A DNA stretch of 13,511 nucleotides, from the NCBI GenBank assembly GCA_913041325.1, contig CAJWHU010000030.1, positions 1 to 13,511 on the forward strand. Reading direction: 5' to 3'. The notes under the pieces were generated by a model. It had not been told where the DNA came from and did not search any database. It was given only the letters and a program-made list of their open reading frames with translations. The DNA is from an uncultured Fidelibacterota bacterium (GTDB lineage: Bacteria > Marinisomatota > Marinisomatia > Marinisomatales > UBA1611). Of the stretch, positions 5,996-12,645 are shown piece after piece. The translations under genes were made by a program, and so were the position numbers. Positions within the stretch are counted from its first letter, which is position 1; each line of letters opens with the position of its first letter.

Positions 5996-6373
5996 CTATA
6001 TTTTTGTGGGCTTCAATTTGTCTGGATAGAACTTATTCCCCCGGACGCTTCCTTCAACGTATGCCTTCTTTATTACATTGCAATATCCGTCTCTGGCGTG
6101 CGAGTCGCCATGAGCGTCTATACTGACATCCTTCACAGGAAGAACATACCTACCAACCTTTATAGCAAGCCTGCAATCGTTCTCATCCGTATTGAAGTTA
6201 CACATACCGCAAGACATGAGAACATCGCCCTTAAGATAGTTATTGCGTGGAATTGTTTCTAGAAGACCTTTTTGCACTGTTTCTTGGGTCTTTCTTGGCC
6301 CGCATCCACCACATCCAGCATAGATGTGAGATAAAAGTAAAAAAGGTACTATGGTGAGTGTGAATTTTTTCAT
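5996..6373 (-). CDS. exported Cys/His-rich protein, DUF6370-like
   Basis: A 125-residue protein with a basic, hydrophobic signal peptide (1-19) ending near SHIYAGC. A CGGC cluster at the mature N-terminus (21-24) has no clean lipobox because Tyr18 is at -3. The body has CGMCNF (55-60), Cys67, the strand CRLAIKVGRYVLPV (67-80), and IDAHGDSHARDGYC (85-98), then a K-A-V-G-V pattern to the end. The spacing of C-x2-C, Cys67, His88, His92 and Cys98 matches what I remember of the DUF6370 family and looks like a metal or disulfide site. GGAG lies 6 nt before the ATG, a good SD. It is the first gene of a likely two-gene unit with the PsiE-like protein. Its function is unknown. Confidence 0.72.
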   Translation of the reverse strand: MKKFTLTIVPFLLLSHIYAGCGGCGPRKTQETVQKGLLETIPRNNYLKGDVLMSCGMCNFNTDENDCRLAIKVGRYVLPVKDVSIDAHGDSHARDGYCNVIKKAYVEGSVRGNKFYPDKLKPTKI

Positions 6374-6428
6374 TTAAATCTCCAAAGTTATTGTTTGATA
6401 AATCGCTCATAACGCTCAATTCGCCATA

Positions 6429-6458
6429 AATATAATGCCCCGAGACCAATTAATCCAA
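6429..6458 (-). promoter_or_regulatory. possible promoter for the DUF6370-PsiE unit
   Basis: On the minus strand TTGGAT (6458-6453) is followed 18 bp later by TATATT (6434-6429). Initiation near 6422 would give a leader of about 49 nt carrying the GGAG SD. The -35 match is weak (three of six). Confidence 0.3.
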
Positions 6459-6587
6459 ACTCTTTTTTAAGATTACAAAATGTGGTTCAATCGTTAACAA
6501 CCATGCTGCTACAAAATAGGAAGTTTTTTATTTGTAGTGTGCCGGGTGAATTAATTAATGTTTCCTAAACGAATGGAGAATATCTTA

Positions 6588-6980
6588 ATGAAAAAAACAT
6601 TTAACGATATGGTAAAAGAATCTAGAGATGAGCTAGAAATTATAGACTCGCATGCCCTTAATACTTTAATGAAAGATGACAAGGATCTGGTAATTATTGA
6701 TGTGAATGATAAAGAGGAGACGGATGAACGTGGTATGATCAAAGGCGCTTTTAATGTTTCGCTTGGCACCTTACCATACAAGGCAGATCAGGAAGTTCCT
6801 GATAGTTTCAAAGACAGTAGAATTCAAAACCGAGATAAAAAGGTTGTTGTTACCTGCGGATTAGGTCTTTGCGCTGCAATTGGCGGAAAACTCCTTAAAG
6901 ACATGGGCTTTAAAGATGTTGCCCTGCTTGATGGTGGAGTTACGAAATGGGTCGAGGACGGATACGAGCTGGAAAAATAG
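6588..6980 (+). CDS. single-domain rhodanese-like sulfurtransferase
   Basis: A 130-residue cytoplasmic protein with the rhodanese fold: VIIDVND (35-41), E-ERGMIKGAFNVSLGTL (44-62), the active-site strand VVVTC (86-90), the helix KLLKDMGF (101-108) and LLDGGVTKWVEDGYEL (113-128). The catalytic Cys90 heads a six-residue loop CGLGLC, the loop length typical of sulfur-handling rhodaneses; canonical loops carry Arg at the second position and often another basic or small residue at the sixth. Here there is Gly and a second cysteine. The family moves sulfane sulfur through a persulfide. The ATG at 6588 is preferred because GGAG (6575-6578) precedes it by 9 nt and the product begins just before the domain. 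An in-frame ATG at 6558 would add ten residues. It appears monocistronic. Confidence 0.87.
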   Translation: MKKTFNDMVKESRDELEIIDSHALNTLMKDDKDLVIIDVNDKEETDERGMIKGAFNVSLGTLPYKADQEVPDSFKDSRIQNRDKKVVVTCGLGLCAAIGGKLLKDMGFKDVALLDGGVTKWVEDGYELEK

Positions 6981-7071
6981 CCTACTAATCAAGCTATCAA
7001 TGTATTTGTCTGCTAGTTTAATATTACGGTGCTAAGCTAAACTAATTTAAATAATAAAAGTAGGGATTTGT

Positions 7072-7392
7072 ATGACTATACTTGAGAAATGGCAAAGAGC
7101 ACAGACAGAAATGGATAAGGATGGCATGGAAAATTGCCTCCATGATGATTTTAAGTTCATGAATTATTCTCAGAGCAAAGAGTTTACGAAAAGAGACATA
7201 ATTAATTGGATCTTAAGCGGTGATATCCATAGAGACAGGATTCGAATTTTGTACGAGAACACTGAAGTAGCTGTTGAGCACTCTTATGTTTCCTTCAAAG
7301 ATGGTAATAAACAGGCTGTGCTTGGTTTCTACACCATAAGGGATGGTAAGCTTTACACCGCTGAAACCGGAGCAACAAATGTAGAACAGTAA
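7072..7392 (+). CDS. NTF2-like (SnoaL/DUF4440-type) small protein
   Basis: A 106-residue protein with the NTF2-like outline: an N-terminal helix TILEKWQRAQTEMD (2-15), L-DDFKFMNYSQSKEF (23-38), a helix RDIINWILSG (41-50), then strands RIRILYENTEVAVEHSYVSF (56-75), QAVLGFYTIRDGKLY (81-95) and a closing AETGATN. This cone-shaped fold is used by enzymes such as ketosteroid isomerase and by binding proteins, and the pocket residues give no clear activity. A weak SD (AGGGA at 7060-7064) precedes the ATG. The gene ends 26 bp before a strong terminator, so it is probably a single transcription unit. Confidence 0.75.
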   Translation: MTILEKWQRAQTEMDKDGMENCLHDDFKFMNYSQSKEFTKRDIINWILSGDIHRDRIRILYENTEVAVEHSYVSFKDGNKQAVLGFYTIRDGKLYTAETGATNVEQ

Positions 7393-7418
7393 TGGATCAA
7401 AAATACGTACTACTTAAT

Positions 7419-7450
7419 AAAAACCCTGCATGCGCAGGGTTTTTATTTTT
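7419..7450 (+). terminator. Rho-independent terminator after the NTF2-like gene
   Basis: AAAAACCCTGC (7419-7429) and GCAGGGTTTTT (7434-7444) are perfectly complementary, giving an 11-bp stem with a 4-nt loop, followed by a T-rich tract to 7450. It serves the gene ending at 7392. The A-run on the 5' side could also make it work in reverse. Confidence 0.92.
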
Positions 7451-7474
7451 GCCAATTACAAGTAAGTTCTTTTC

Positions 7475-8074
7475 ATGAAAATAAGCATCAAAATCTACCT
7501 AGTATTTCTGGTGGTTGCTGGGCCGGTTTTTGCAGGTAGATCGGATGGTCTTGAGCTACAATCAAAAAGAACCACGGCTATCATCCCATATAACGAAAAA
7601 GTTATAATATATCCGTTGGATAAAGGGGAAATTAATACTGGATTTTTGGTGAAGGTTTCAGATACAAAAATATATCTAAATGATATCCAGACTGGTGAAT
7701 TAGTTACCATAAGGAAAAACCAAGTTGAACAAATCAGGGCGAGGGCGGTGACGCGATCAGGCAAAAATTTTGCATATGGTTTTAGTCTGGGAACTGCACT
7801 TGGGAGCGGTTTAGCGATGTTCGAGACTGCGAGACAATACCGTTTAACCAATGAGCCTGCTACTATTGCATTTGGACTTATGTTTTTTACCCCAATTGCA
7901 GCAGCTGTTGGTGGTCTTTCTTTTGGAATTGTGAACATGTTAAACAAGATTCACCAAATAAGCCAGACAGATGTTTTTATTATAGGCAACAATAGTTGGG
8001 AATTTGTCATTCCGCCAAAGAAGCGTGTCGGACTATTAAAAAAGATGCTAAGGTTCTCTTTTAAGTTGGGATAG
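7475..8074 (+). CDS. exported protein of unknown function with hydrophobic C-terminal half
   Basis: A 199-residue protein with a clear signal peptide (1-20, cleavage after PVFA). Residues 43-90 form a small beta-rich region reading VIIYPLDKG, FLVKVSDTKIYLNDIQTGELVTI and QVEQIRAR, resembling the short Sm-like 'fragment' often seen in exported Bacteroidota-type proteins that read out a TG-L-V linkage. Two hydrophobic stretches follow (about 98-116 and 130-156), the second rich in Ala and Gly, then a basic tail (182-199). It is probably anchored in a membrane facing the periplasm. The ATG lies about 24 bp beyond a terminator, and no SD is seen. I do not recognise a named family. Confidence 0.75.
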   Translation: MKISIKIYLVFLVVAGPVFAGRSDGLELQSKRTTAIIPYNEKVIIYPLDKGEINTGFLVKVSDTKIYLNDIQTGELVTIRKNQVEQIRARAVTRSGKNFAYGFSLGTALGSGLAMFETARQYRLTNEPATIAFGLMFFTPIAAAVGGLSFGIVNMLNKIHQISQTDVFIIGNNSWEFVIPPKKRVGLLKKMLRFSFKLG

Positions 8075-8355
8075 ATTGATAGCCCATATTTATTTACATC
8101 TTATTATTAACCTAGCCTAGGTATTATTTGCACAACTGAGGCGACCACTATTGAGTGTGTCTATTTTTATTCCTTTACCTTTCGATTCCATTTAAAAAGC
8201 GTTTATAAAAATTTTAAATTATTATGTGAAAAGTGATCCAATCTATAACGAAAAATTGTTATCCATCACAATCGCTAAGTGTTTCTCACCTTTTTAAATG
8301 ACTCACACCTCACTTGTCCCATAAACAAAGTAATTCATTTTAAATAGTCAAAAAT
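8075..8355. other. 281-bp intergenic region upstream of the TonB receptor
   Basis: This stretch has stops in all frames at short intervals and no convincing gene. It contains the inverted repeat ACCTAG-C-CTAGGT at 8110-8122 and several short AT tracts. A weak -35/-10 pair (TTGTCC at about 8314, TTTAAA near 8339) is the only promoter-like signal before the receptor, and I would not rely on it. Confidence 0.5.
8110..8122. repeat. 13-bp inverted repeat, possible operator
   Basis: ACCTAG and CTAGGT flank a single C, giving a perfect dyad. The one-base centre rules out a hairpin, so a dimeric DNA-binding protein site is the only obvious use. It is 36 bp after the exported protein gene and 234 bp before the receptor ATG. 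No regulator is encoded nearby. Confidence 0.25.
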
Positions 8356-10584
8356 ATGATGTTTTTTATTGTTCTGACGATTCAAGCATGTTTGCTACAA
8401 GCGGGGGGATTAATTCGTGGTCAAGTCATTGATGCAACTAACCAACTTCCACTATCTCAGGCAAATGTTAAGGTTATAAGCACCGAAATGGGTAGCACCA
8501 CTGATGAGCATGGTGAATTTTTAATAAATATTCAACAAAGCGGTTACTACTCGCTACTTATTACCTATATGGGGTACGACACTAAGGTTCTAAACGACAT
8601 ATGGGTCAGGCCTAATGCTGATGATTTTCAACAGGTAACATTATTTCCTGCGGTTTTAGAATTTGATAATGTTACAGTGACTCAAAATTACTTTGAGAAT
8701 AGCGGCCTAAGTAACTACAGCTCGGTAAAATTTAAAAACGATCAAATTAGAAGAGCCCCAGGTGCTGGAAGCGAGCTGACAAGGATTTTGAATTCTTTAC
8801 CAAGTGTTGCAAGTGTGGGTGAAAACCGTCAAGATTTGATGGTTAGGGGAGGGGGTCCAAGTGAAAATGGTTTCCTCATCGATAATATTTATGTACCAAA
8901 TATTTCTCATTTTAGCCAGCCTGATGGGAGGTCGAATGGCCCAGTAGGCCTGATAAACACAGAGCTTGTTGAAACTCTAGAATTTTATAGTAATGGCTTT
9001 TCATCTGAATACGGCAACAAACTATCAAGCTTTGGTGATATTACCTATCGCGCAGGGAGTCAGGATTCGTATCAAGGTAGTATTGGTCTAGGTATGGGAG
9101 GTGCAGGTGGTGTTTTCGAGGGGCCTATATCTAACAATGGCACCTTTCTTTCTTCGTTCAGAATGAGTTACTTGGACCTTATCTCTGATGCGATTAATGC
9201 AGGTGGACTTCCTAGCTATAATGACTATCAGGGCAAGATAGACTATAAACCAAGCCAACATCACAACTTCACAATCCTTGGAATTAGTGGTAACAGTGTT
9301 TATGAAAGAAGTAAAACCGACGCAATGGACGCAAGTGAGGACAGCTATGGTCGAGTAGATAATAATCAGTATACGCTTGGTTTAAATTATTTATTAGTCA
9401 TTAACAAAAAGGCCTACTCCAAAACATCGGTATCCTTTTCAGATCAAATGTCAAAAATTAGATTTTTTGATATTTCAAGTGATTCACTTCTCAATGGTAT
9501 CAACGATGAATATCTTACACATCACTTGAGGAACGCCAACTACATAAGTCTAAATAATAAATTCAACATCGTGGCAGGATTTGAATTGCTTAATAGGAAT
9601 TTAAAATATGATTTTAAACTTAATGATATCACTGTAAAGGATGATGTATCATTCCAAAATATATCCACGTTTTTGAATTTAAAGGCACTATTACTAAGTA
9701 ATCTTACCATTTCATCTGGGCTGAGAATTCAAAAGAGTGACTTTGAGAACACTTTCAAAACCTCGCCACGTATTAATTTGGATTATCGTCTGCCTGGTGG
9801 GATGGGTAATATCATTTTAAATAGTGGTAAATATTTCCAAAATCCTCCGGAGAAATACCTAGCTCTAGCCAATCAGGGCACTGTTCGGAGTGTTTATGCA
9901 ACGCAGAATTCAATCTCCTATGAGAAGCTGATCACTGAGAGTACTAGGTTAACACTTTCACTCTATGAAAAATATTATGGTAACGCGCCTATAATAATTA
10001 GTGATTTTGACAGATTTACTAGTCCGGCATTTTTAATGGATAAAAATTTAACTTTCTCCGATATTGACTTCGACGGTAGAGCTGAGTCAAAGGGAGCAGA
10101 ATTTCTGATTGAGAAAAAAAGAGCACAAAACTTCTATGGTCATGTAGGGGGAAGCATTTATAACTCAACATATGTTGACTACATGGGTGTGGAGAGAAAT
10201 CGGGATAGCAACTATAGATATACGTTCAATGCTGTGGGAGGGTATAGGCCAAGTGATAAATGGGAGTTATCACTGAGGTGGTCGTTATTTGGTGGTAAGC
10301 CCTATACACAAGCTGATGTTGAAAGTTCTTTACAATCAGATAGAGCAGTGTACCTCACGCAAGAGTACAATGAAAGCAGGACACCGGCTTATCACAATTT
10401 ATTTTTACGCTATGAGTACCGCAAAGTGTACCGTTCACACAACATAATTGGATACATTGAACTGTGGAATGCCTATAACAGGAAAAATGTTGAGACTTAT
10501 AGTTGGAGCAATAGTTCCAATAAAATTATCGAGACAACATATTTTAGTTTTATTCCGGTTGGAGGGTTCGAAATAGAATTCTAA
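8356..10584 (+). CDS. TonB-dependent outer-membrane receptor with carboxypeptidase-regulatory-like N-domain
   Basis: A 742-residue receptor. A short hydrophobic signal (about 1-16, cut near LQA) lacks the usual basic start. An Ig-like carboxypeptidase-regulatory domain follows (22-98: GQVIDATNQLPLSQANVKV, GSTTDEHGEF, YMGYDT), then a TonB-box-like FDNVTVT (103-109). The plug domain (about 125-235) carries LPSVASVGENRQDLMVRGG, NGFLIDNIYV, SHFSQPDG and FYSNGFSSEYGNKLSS. The rest is a beta-barrel ending in the aromatic-rich GGFEIEF, with a C-terminal Phe for outer-membrane insertion. Such receptors import large or scarce ligands with TonB energy. No SusD-like lipoprotein or transporter is adjacent, so the substrate is unknown. 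It is monocistronic; an in-frame TAA at 8341-8343 limits the start to 8356 or 8359. Confidence 0.92.
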   Translation: MMFFIVLTIQACLLQAGGLIRGQVIDATNQLPLSQANVKVISTEMGSTTDEHGEFLINIQQSGYYSLLITYMGYDTKVLNDIWVRPNADDFQQVTLFPAVLEFDNVTVTQNYFENSGLSNYSSVKFKNDQIRRAPGAGSELTRILNSLPSVASVGENRQDLMVRGGGPSENGFLIDNIYVPNISHFSQPDGRSNGPVGLINTELVETLEFYSNGFSSEYGNKLSSFGDITYRAGSQDSYQGSIGLGMGGAGGVFEGPISNNGTFLSSFRMSYLDLISDAINAGGLPSYNDYQGKIDYKPSQHHNFTILGISGNSVYERSKTDAMDASEDSYGRVDNNQYTLGLNYLLVINKKAYSKTSVSFSDQMSKIRFFDISSDSLLNGINDEYLTHHLRNANYISLNNKFNIVAGFELLNRNLKYDFKLNDITVKDDVSFQNISTFLNLKALLLSNLTISSGLRIQKSDFENTFKTSPRINLDYRLPGGMGNIILNSGKYFQNPPEKYLALANQGTVRSVYATQNSISYEKLITESTRLTLSLYEKYYGNAPIIISDFDRFTSPAFLMDKNLTFSDIDFDGRAESKGAEFLIEKKRAQNFYGHVGGSIYNSTYVDYMGVERNRDSNYRYTFNAVGGYRPSDKWELSLRWSLFGGKPYTQADVESSLQSDRAVYLTQEYNESRTPAYHNLFLRYEYRKVYRSHNIIGYIELWNAYNRKNVETYSWSNSSNKIIETTYFSFIPVGGFEIEF

Positions 10585-10617
10585 TAATTTTTCTAATTTT
10601 TAGGCTATTAGGACAAA

Positions 10618-11073
10618 TTAACTTCTTCTGACTTTATAATCACTCAGAGTACCTCCAATAACCAAAGCTGATGATATTATTATGAGGTTTTTCACAATGT
10701 ATTGCCCCTCTAGCGTGAGACCAAATGGAAACCTAGTAAAGCAAACATCAGGCAAGAGGACTAATGGTAGGAATGTTCCAGGCATCTGTATGAATAATAA
10801 AAAAATGGATACCCTTATCAACGGTTTGTAGCACATAGTTAGCCCTATAGCTACTTCCCACCATCCTAGAAATTTTACAAAACTTATTTTGTCATCAAAC
10901 CAGTATACCGTGTTTGCCACCAGTTCTTGCGCGGGGCTAAGACCCAACGGTTTTAGTAGCCCAAACCAGATAAATATAGTGGCAACAGAGTATCTCAAAA
11001 ACAATGTTCCATAGGTGTTCATGGTTTTTGAAATCATTTGGTCTAAGTTTTTAACGTAGTATTTATGTATCAT
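10618..11073 (-). CDS. DoxX-like four-helix membrane protein
   Basis: A 151-residue membrane protein with four predicted helices (about 22-42, 65-81, 86-108, 125-142). The motif LFLRYSVATIFIWFGLLKPLG (24-44), WWEVAIGLTM (71-80), PGTFLPLVLLP (98-108) and TLEGQYIVKNLIIISSALVI (120-139) follow the DoxX/DUF417-type clan, in which R-F-W-G-K in helix 1 and the K-N-L of helix 4 are conserved. Members are linked to membrane redox or sulfur and quinone processes, but most are uncharacterised. It is convergent with the TonB receptor (33-bp gap) and divergent from the MAPEG gene. No SD precedes the ATG; Met13 or Met18 are alternative starts that keep the domain. Confidence 0.78.
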   Translation of the reverse strand: MIHKYYVKNLDQMISKTMNTYGTLFLRYSVATIFIWFGLLKPLGLSPAQELVANTVYWFDDKISFVKFLGWWEVAIGLTMCYKPLIRVSIFLLFIQMPGTFLPLVLLPDVCFTRFPFGLTLEGQYIVKNLIIISSALVIGGTLSDYKVRRS

Positions 11074-11262
11074 TTCTATTAAAATTTAAAAATATTATGT
11101 AACAATTATTGCACCACATTTTAAGCTGTAAATAGTTGGTCATCTATTTTAAATAGGGAAGTGTTTTCAGCATCGTCTATTAAAATATTTGCTCAGAGGC
11201 TCTGATAATGGCTTAGACACTATTTGGGTTTTCTGTTTTGATTATGATACCTATTTTTTGAC

Positions 11263-11682
11263 ATGGAATTCCTTGTGCCAATATCAATTATGGTTCTAAT
11301 GAACCTTTTTTTAATTTTTAGATTAATGTACATGGCCACTGTTTACATCAAAAATAAAGATGTGCACCTAGGGCAGTTTAGAATATACGAAGGGGAGTTT
11401 CCGCCAAGACTTCGGTCGGCGAGGCAGCAATATCAGAACATGTTTGAAATACCTATTTTATTTTATCTACTATGTATTTTGAATATCATATTTGATAGTT
11501 ACAATGATTGGGATATAATTATGGCATGGGGCTTTGTTTTATTTCGAGTCATACACTTTTTTATTCGACTCCAAAACCAAAAGAGCATCAACATAATACC
11601 AAGAACCCTTGTCTTTATGACAAGCTTAGTTATCTTAACATGCGGATGGATAAGTTTTATAACTGGGTTCATAAAATTTTAG
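11263..11682 (+). CDS. MAPEG-family membrane protein
   Basis: A 139-residue integral membrane protein with four predicted helices (about 3-26, 59-78, 85-101, 115-137). The loop-helix motif RSARQQYQNMFEIPILFYLL (51-70), with Asn59, Glu62 and Pro64, and FVLFRVIHFF (91-100) with Arg95, are the MAPEG signature. MAPEG proteins include microsomal glutathione transferases and leukotriene synthases. Bacterial members of this compact type mostly have no proven activity, so glutathione use is not assumed. No SD is seen; TATGAT at 11243-11248 is a possible -10 element that would give a very short leader. It diverges from the DoxX-like gene across 189 bp. Confidence 0.82.
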   Translation: MEFLVPISIMVLMNLFLIFRLMYMATVYIKNKDVHLGQFRIYEGEFPPRLRSARQQYQNMFEIPILFYLLCILNIIFDSYNDWDIIMAWGFVLFRVIHFFIRLQNQKSINIIPRTLVFMTSLVILTCGWISFITGFIKF

Positions 11683-11825
11683 ATGTATTTAACTAATATC
11701 AAAATTTTATGATTAGTGAAGCCAATTGATCTTAAATATCTAAAAAAGATTCATTTTATCAGTTCAGTTTTTATGAAAATTTTCTAATTTTATATGCTGA
11801 TTATGCTCAAATAAAAGGAAATGAA

Positions 11826-12044
11826 ATGAAAAAAGTAATGACCATTAAAATTATTTCAATGCTCTTGTTCATGATTCCACTAACTACCTCTAGTGCGCAC
11901 CATCATACGACCAAAGATGCAAAACACGAAAAAATAAAAAAGGATGGTGGGAACACACAAGATGACAAGGTGGTAAAAACAAACCAGAGAAGCAGAACAA
12001 ATCAGGAGGCGAAGTCCGATTCTAGCCAAAGAAAGAACACCTAG
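11826..12044 (+). CDS. small secreted His/Lys-rich protein
   Basis: A 72-residue protein. A basic start and hydrophobic core (MKKVMTIKIISMLLFMIPL) end in TSSA, a good signal-peptidase I site after Ala24. The predicted mature form is 48 residues, strongly hydrophilic, and begins HHHTTKDAKH. It is rich in Lys, Asp, Gln, Asn and Ser, has no cysteine, and is probably disordered. AAAGGA (11814-11819) lies about 6 nt before the ATG. The SnoaL-like gene starts 54 bp downstream and may be co-transcribed. I do not recognise a family. A role in binding metal ions or an anionic surface is only suggested by composition. Confidence 0.65.
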   Translation: MKKVMTIKIISMLLFMIPLTTSSAHHHTTKDAKHEKIKKDGGNTQDDKVVKTNQRSRTNQEAKSDSSQRKNT

Positions 12045-12098
12045 ATTGATTTACTTATTTTTGTATTAATTGTTTAGTTTAAATAACAGGAGAATAAT

Positions 12099-12515
12099 AT
12101 GAGTTTACACATTGTTGAAAAATTTTTTAATTCTATCAGTAATAGAGATGTTGATACCGCGATGTCTCTTCTGACAGATGATCACGTTAGCCACGATCAT
12201 GGCACCGGTATGGTCATGACAGGGATTGAAGAAAACAGAGCTGATATGGAGAATTGGCTTTCTATGATGTCTGATATGAAGGTAGAAATTTTAAACAGCG
12301 TGGAGTCGGGAAATTGCGTTGCTGTCGAAATGCGGATGACTGGTGTCAATACAGGAGAGCTAATGATGCCTGATGGTACAAAGGTTCCTGCAACTGGCAA
12401 GTCTGTAGAGATGCATGGGTGCAACGTTATTGAGTTTGATGGTGAAAAAATGAGTAAATCAACTCAATACTATAGCATGATGTCAATGATGGCGCAGCTA
12501 GGTCTAATGCCATAA
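12099..12515 (+). CDS. SnoaL-like (NTF2-fold) protein, methionine-rich
   Basis: A 138-residue cytoplasmic protein with the SnoaL/ester-cyclase outline: helix VEKFFNSISNRDVDTAMSLLTDD (6-28), the pocket motif HVSHDHGTG (29-37), helix NRADMENWLSMMSDM (46-60), strands EILNSVESGNCVAVEMRMTGVNTG (63-86), PATGKSVEMHGCNVIEFDGEKM (97-118) and a Tyr/Met-rich C-terminal helix. Members of this fold include polyketide cyclases and uncharacterised proteins, and the His/Asp cluster could be catalytic. Nineteen of 138 residues are Met, which is unusual. AGGAG (12087-12091) lies 7 nt before the ATG, one of the best SDs in the window. It ends 20 bp before a terminator. Confidence 0.82.
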   Translation: MSLHIVEKFFNSISNRDVDTAMSLLTDDHVSHDHGTGMVMTGIEENRADMENWLSMMSDMKVEILNSVESGNCVAVEMRMTGVNTGELMMPDGTKVPATGKSVEMHGCNVIEFDGEKMSKSTQYYSMMSMMAQLGLMP

Positions 12516-12535
12516 TATTATTGCTTATATGAGAC

Positions 12536-12569
12536 AAAAGAAAAACCCCACTTTGCTGGGGTTTTTTTT
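12536..12569 (+). terminator. Rho-independent terminator after the SnoaL-like gene
   Basis: AAAAACCCCA (12541-12550) pairs with TGGGGTTTTT (12557-12566) around the loop CTTTGC, with a T-run reaching 12569. The GC core is only five pairs, but the A/T flanks extend it to ten. Confidence 0.9.
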
Positions 12570-12645
12570 CATCGCCAATACCATAGGTAATTAATTGTTG
12601 GAGCAAGTCTGTTTCAATGATAAAAACAGGCTCTAGTTTTCGTGA

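Noticed and set aside
5821..6262. Two plus-strand open frames of 91-101 codons
   Set aside because: They are antisense to the PsiE-like and DUF6370-like genes, which have family motifs and, for the latter, a signal peptide and SD. The plus-strand products look random.
7495..7947. Minus-strand open frame of 150 codons
   Set aside because: It is opposite the exported protein at 7475-8074, which has a clear signal peptide. The antisense product shows no family features.
10581..10611. CTAATA...TATTAG inverted repeat between the receptor and the DoxX-like gene
   Set aside because: A six-pair A/T stem with a 19-nt loop is too weak to call a terminator.
12197..12424. Minus-strand open frame of 75 codons
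   Set aside because: It is a mirror of the SnoaL-like gene, which has a strong SD and a terminator on the plus strand.
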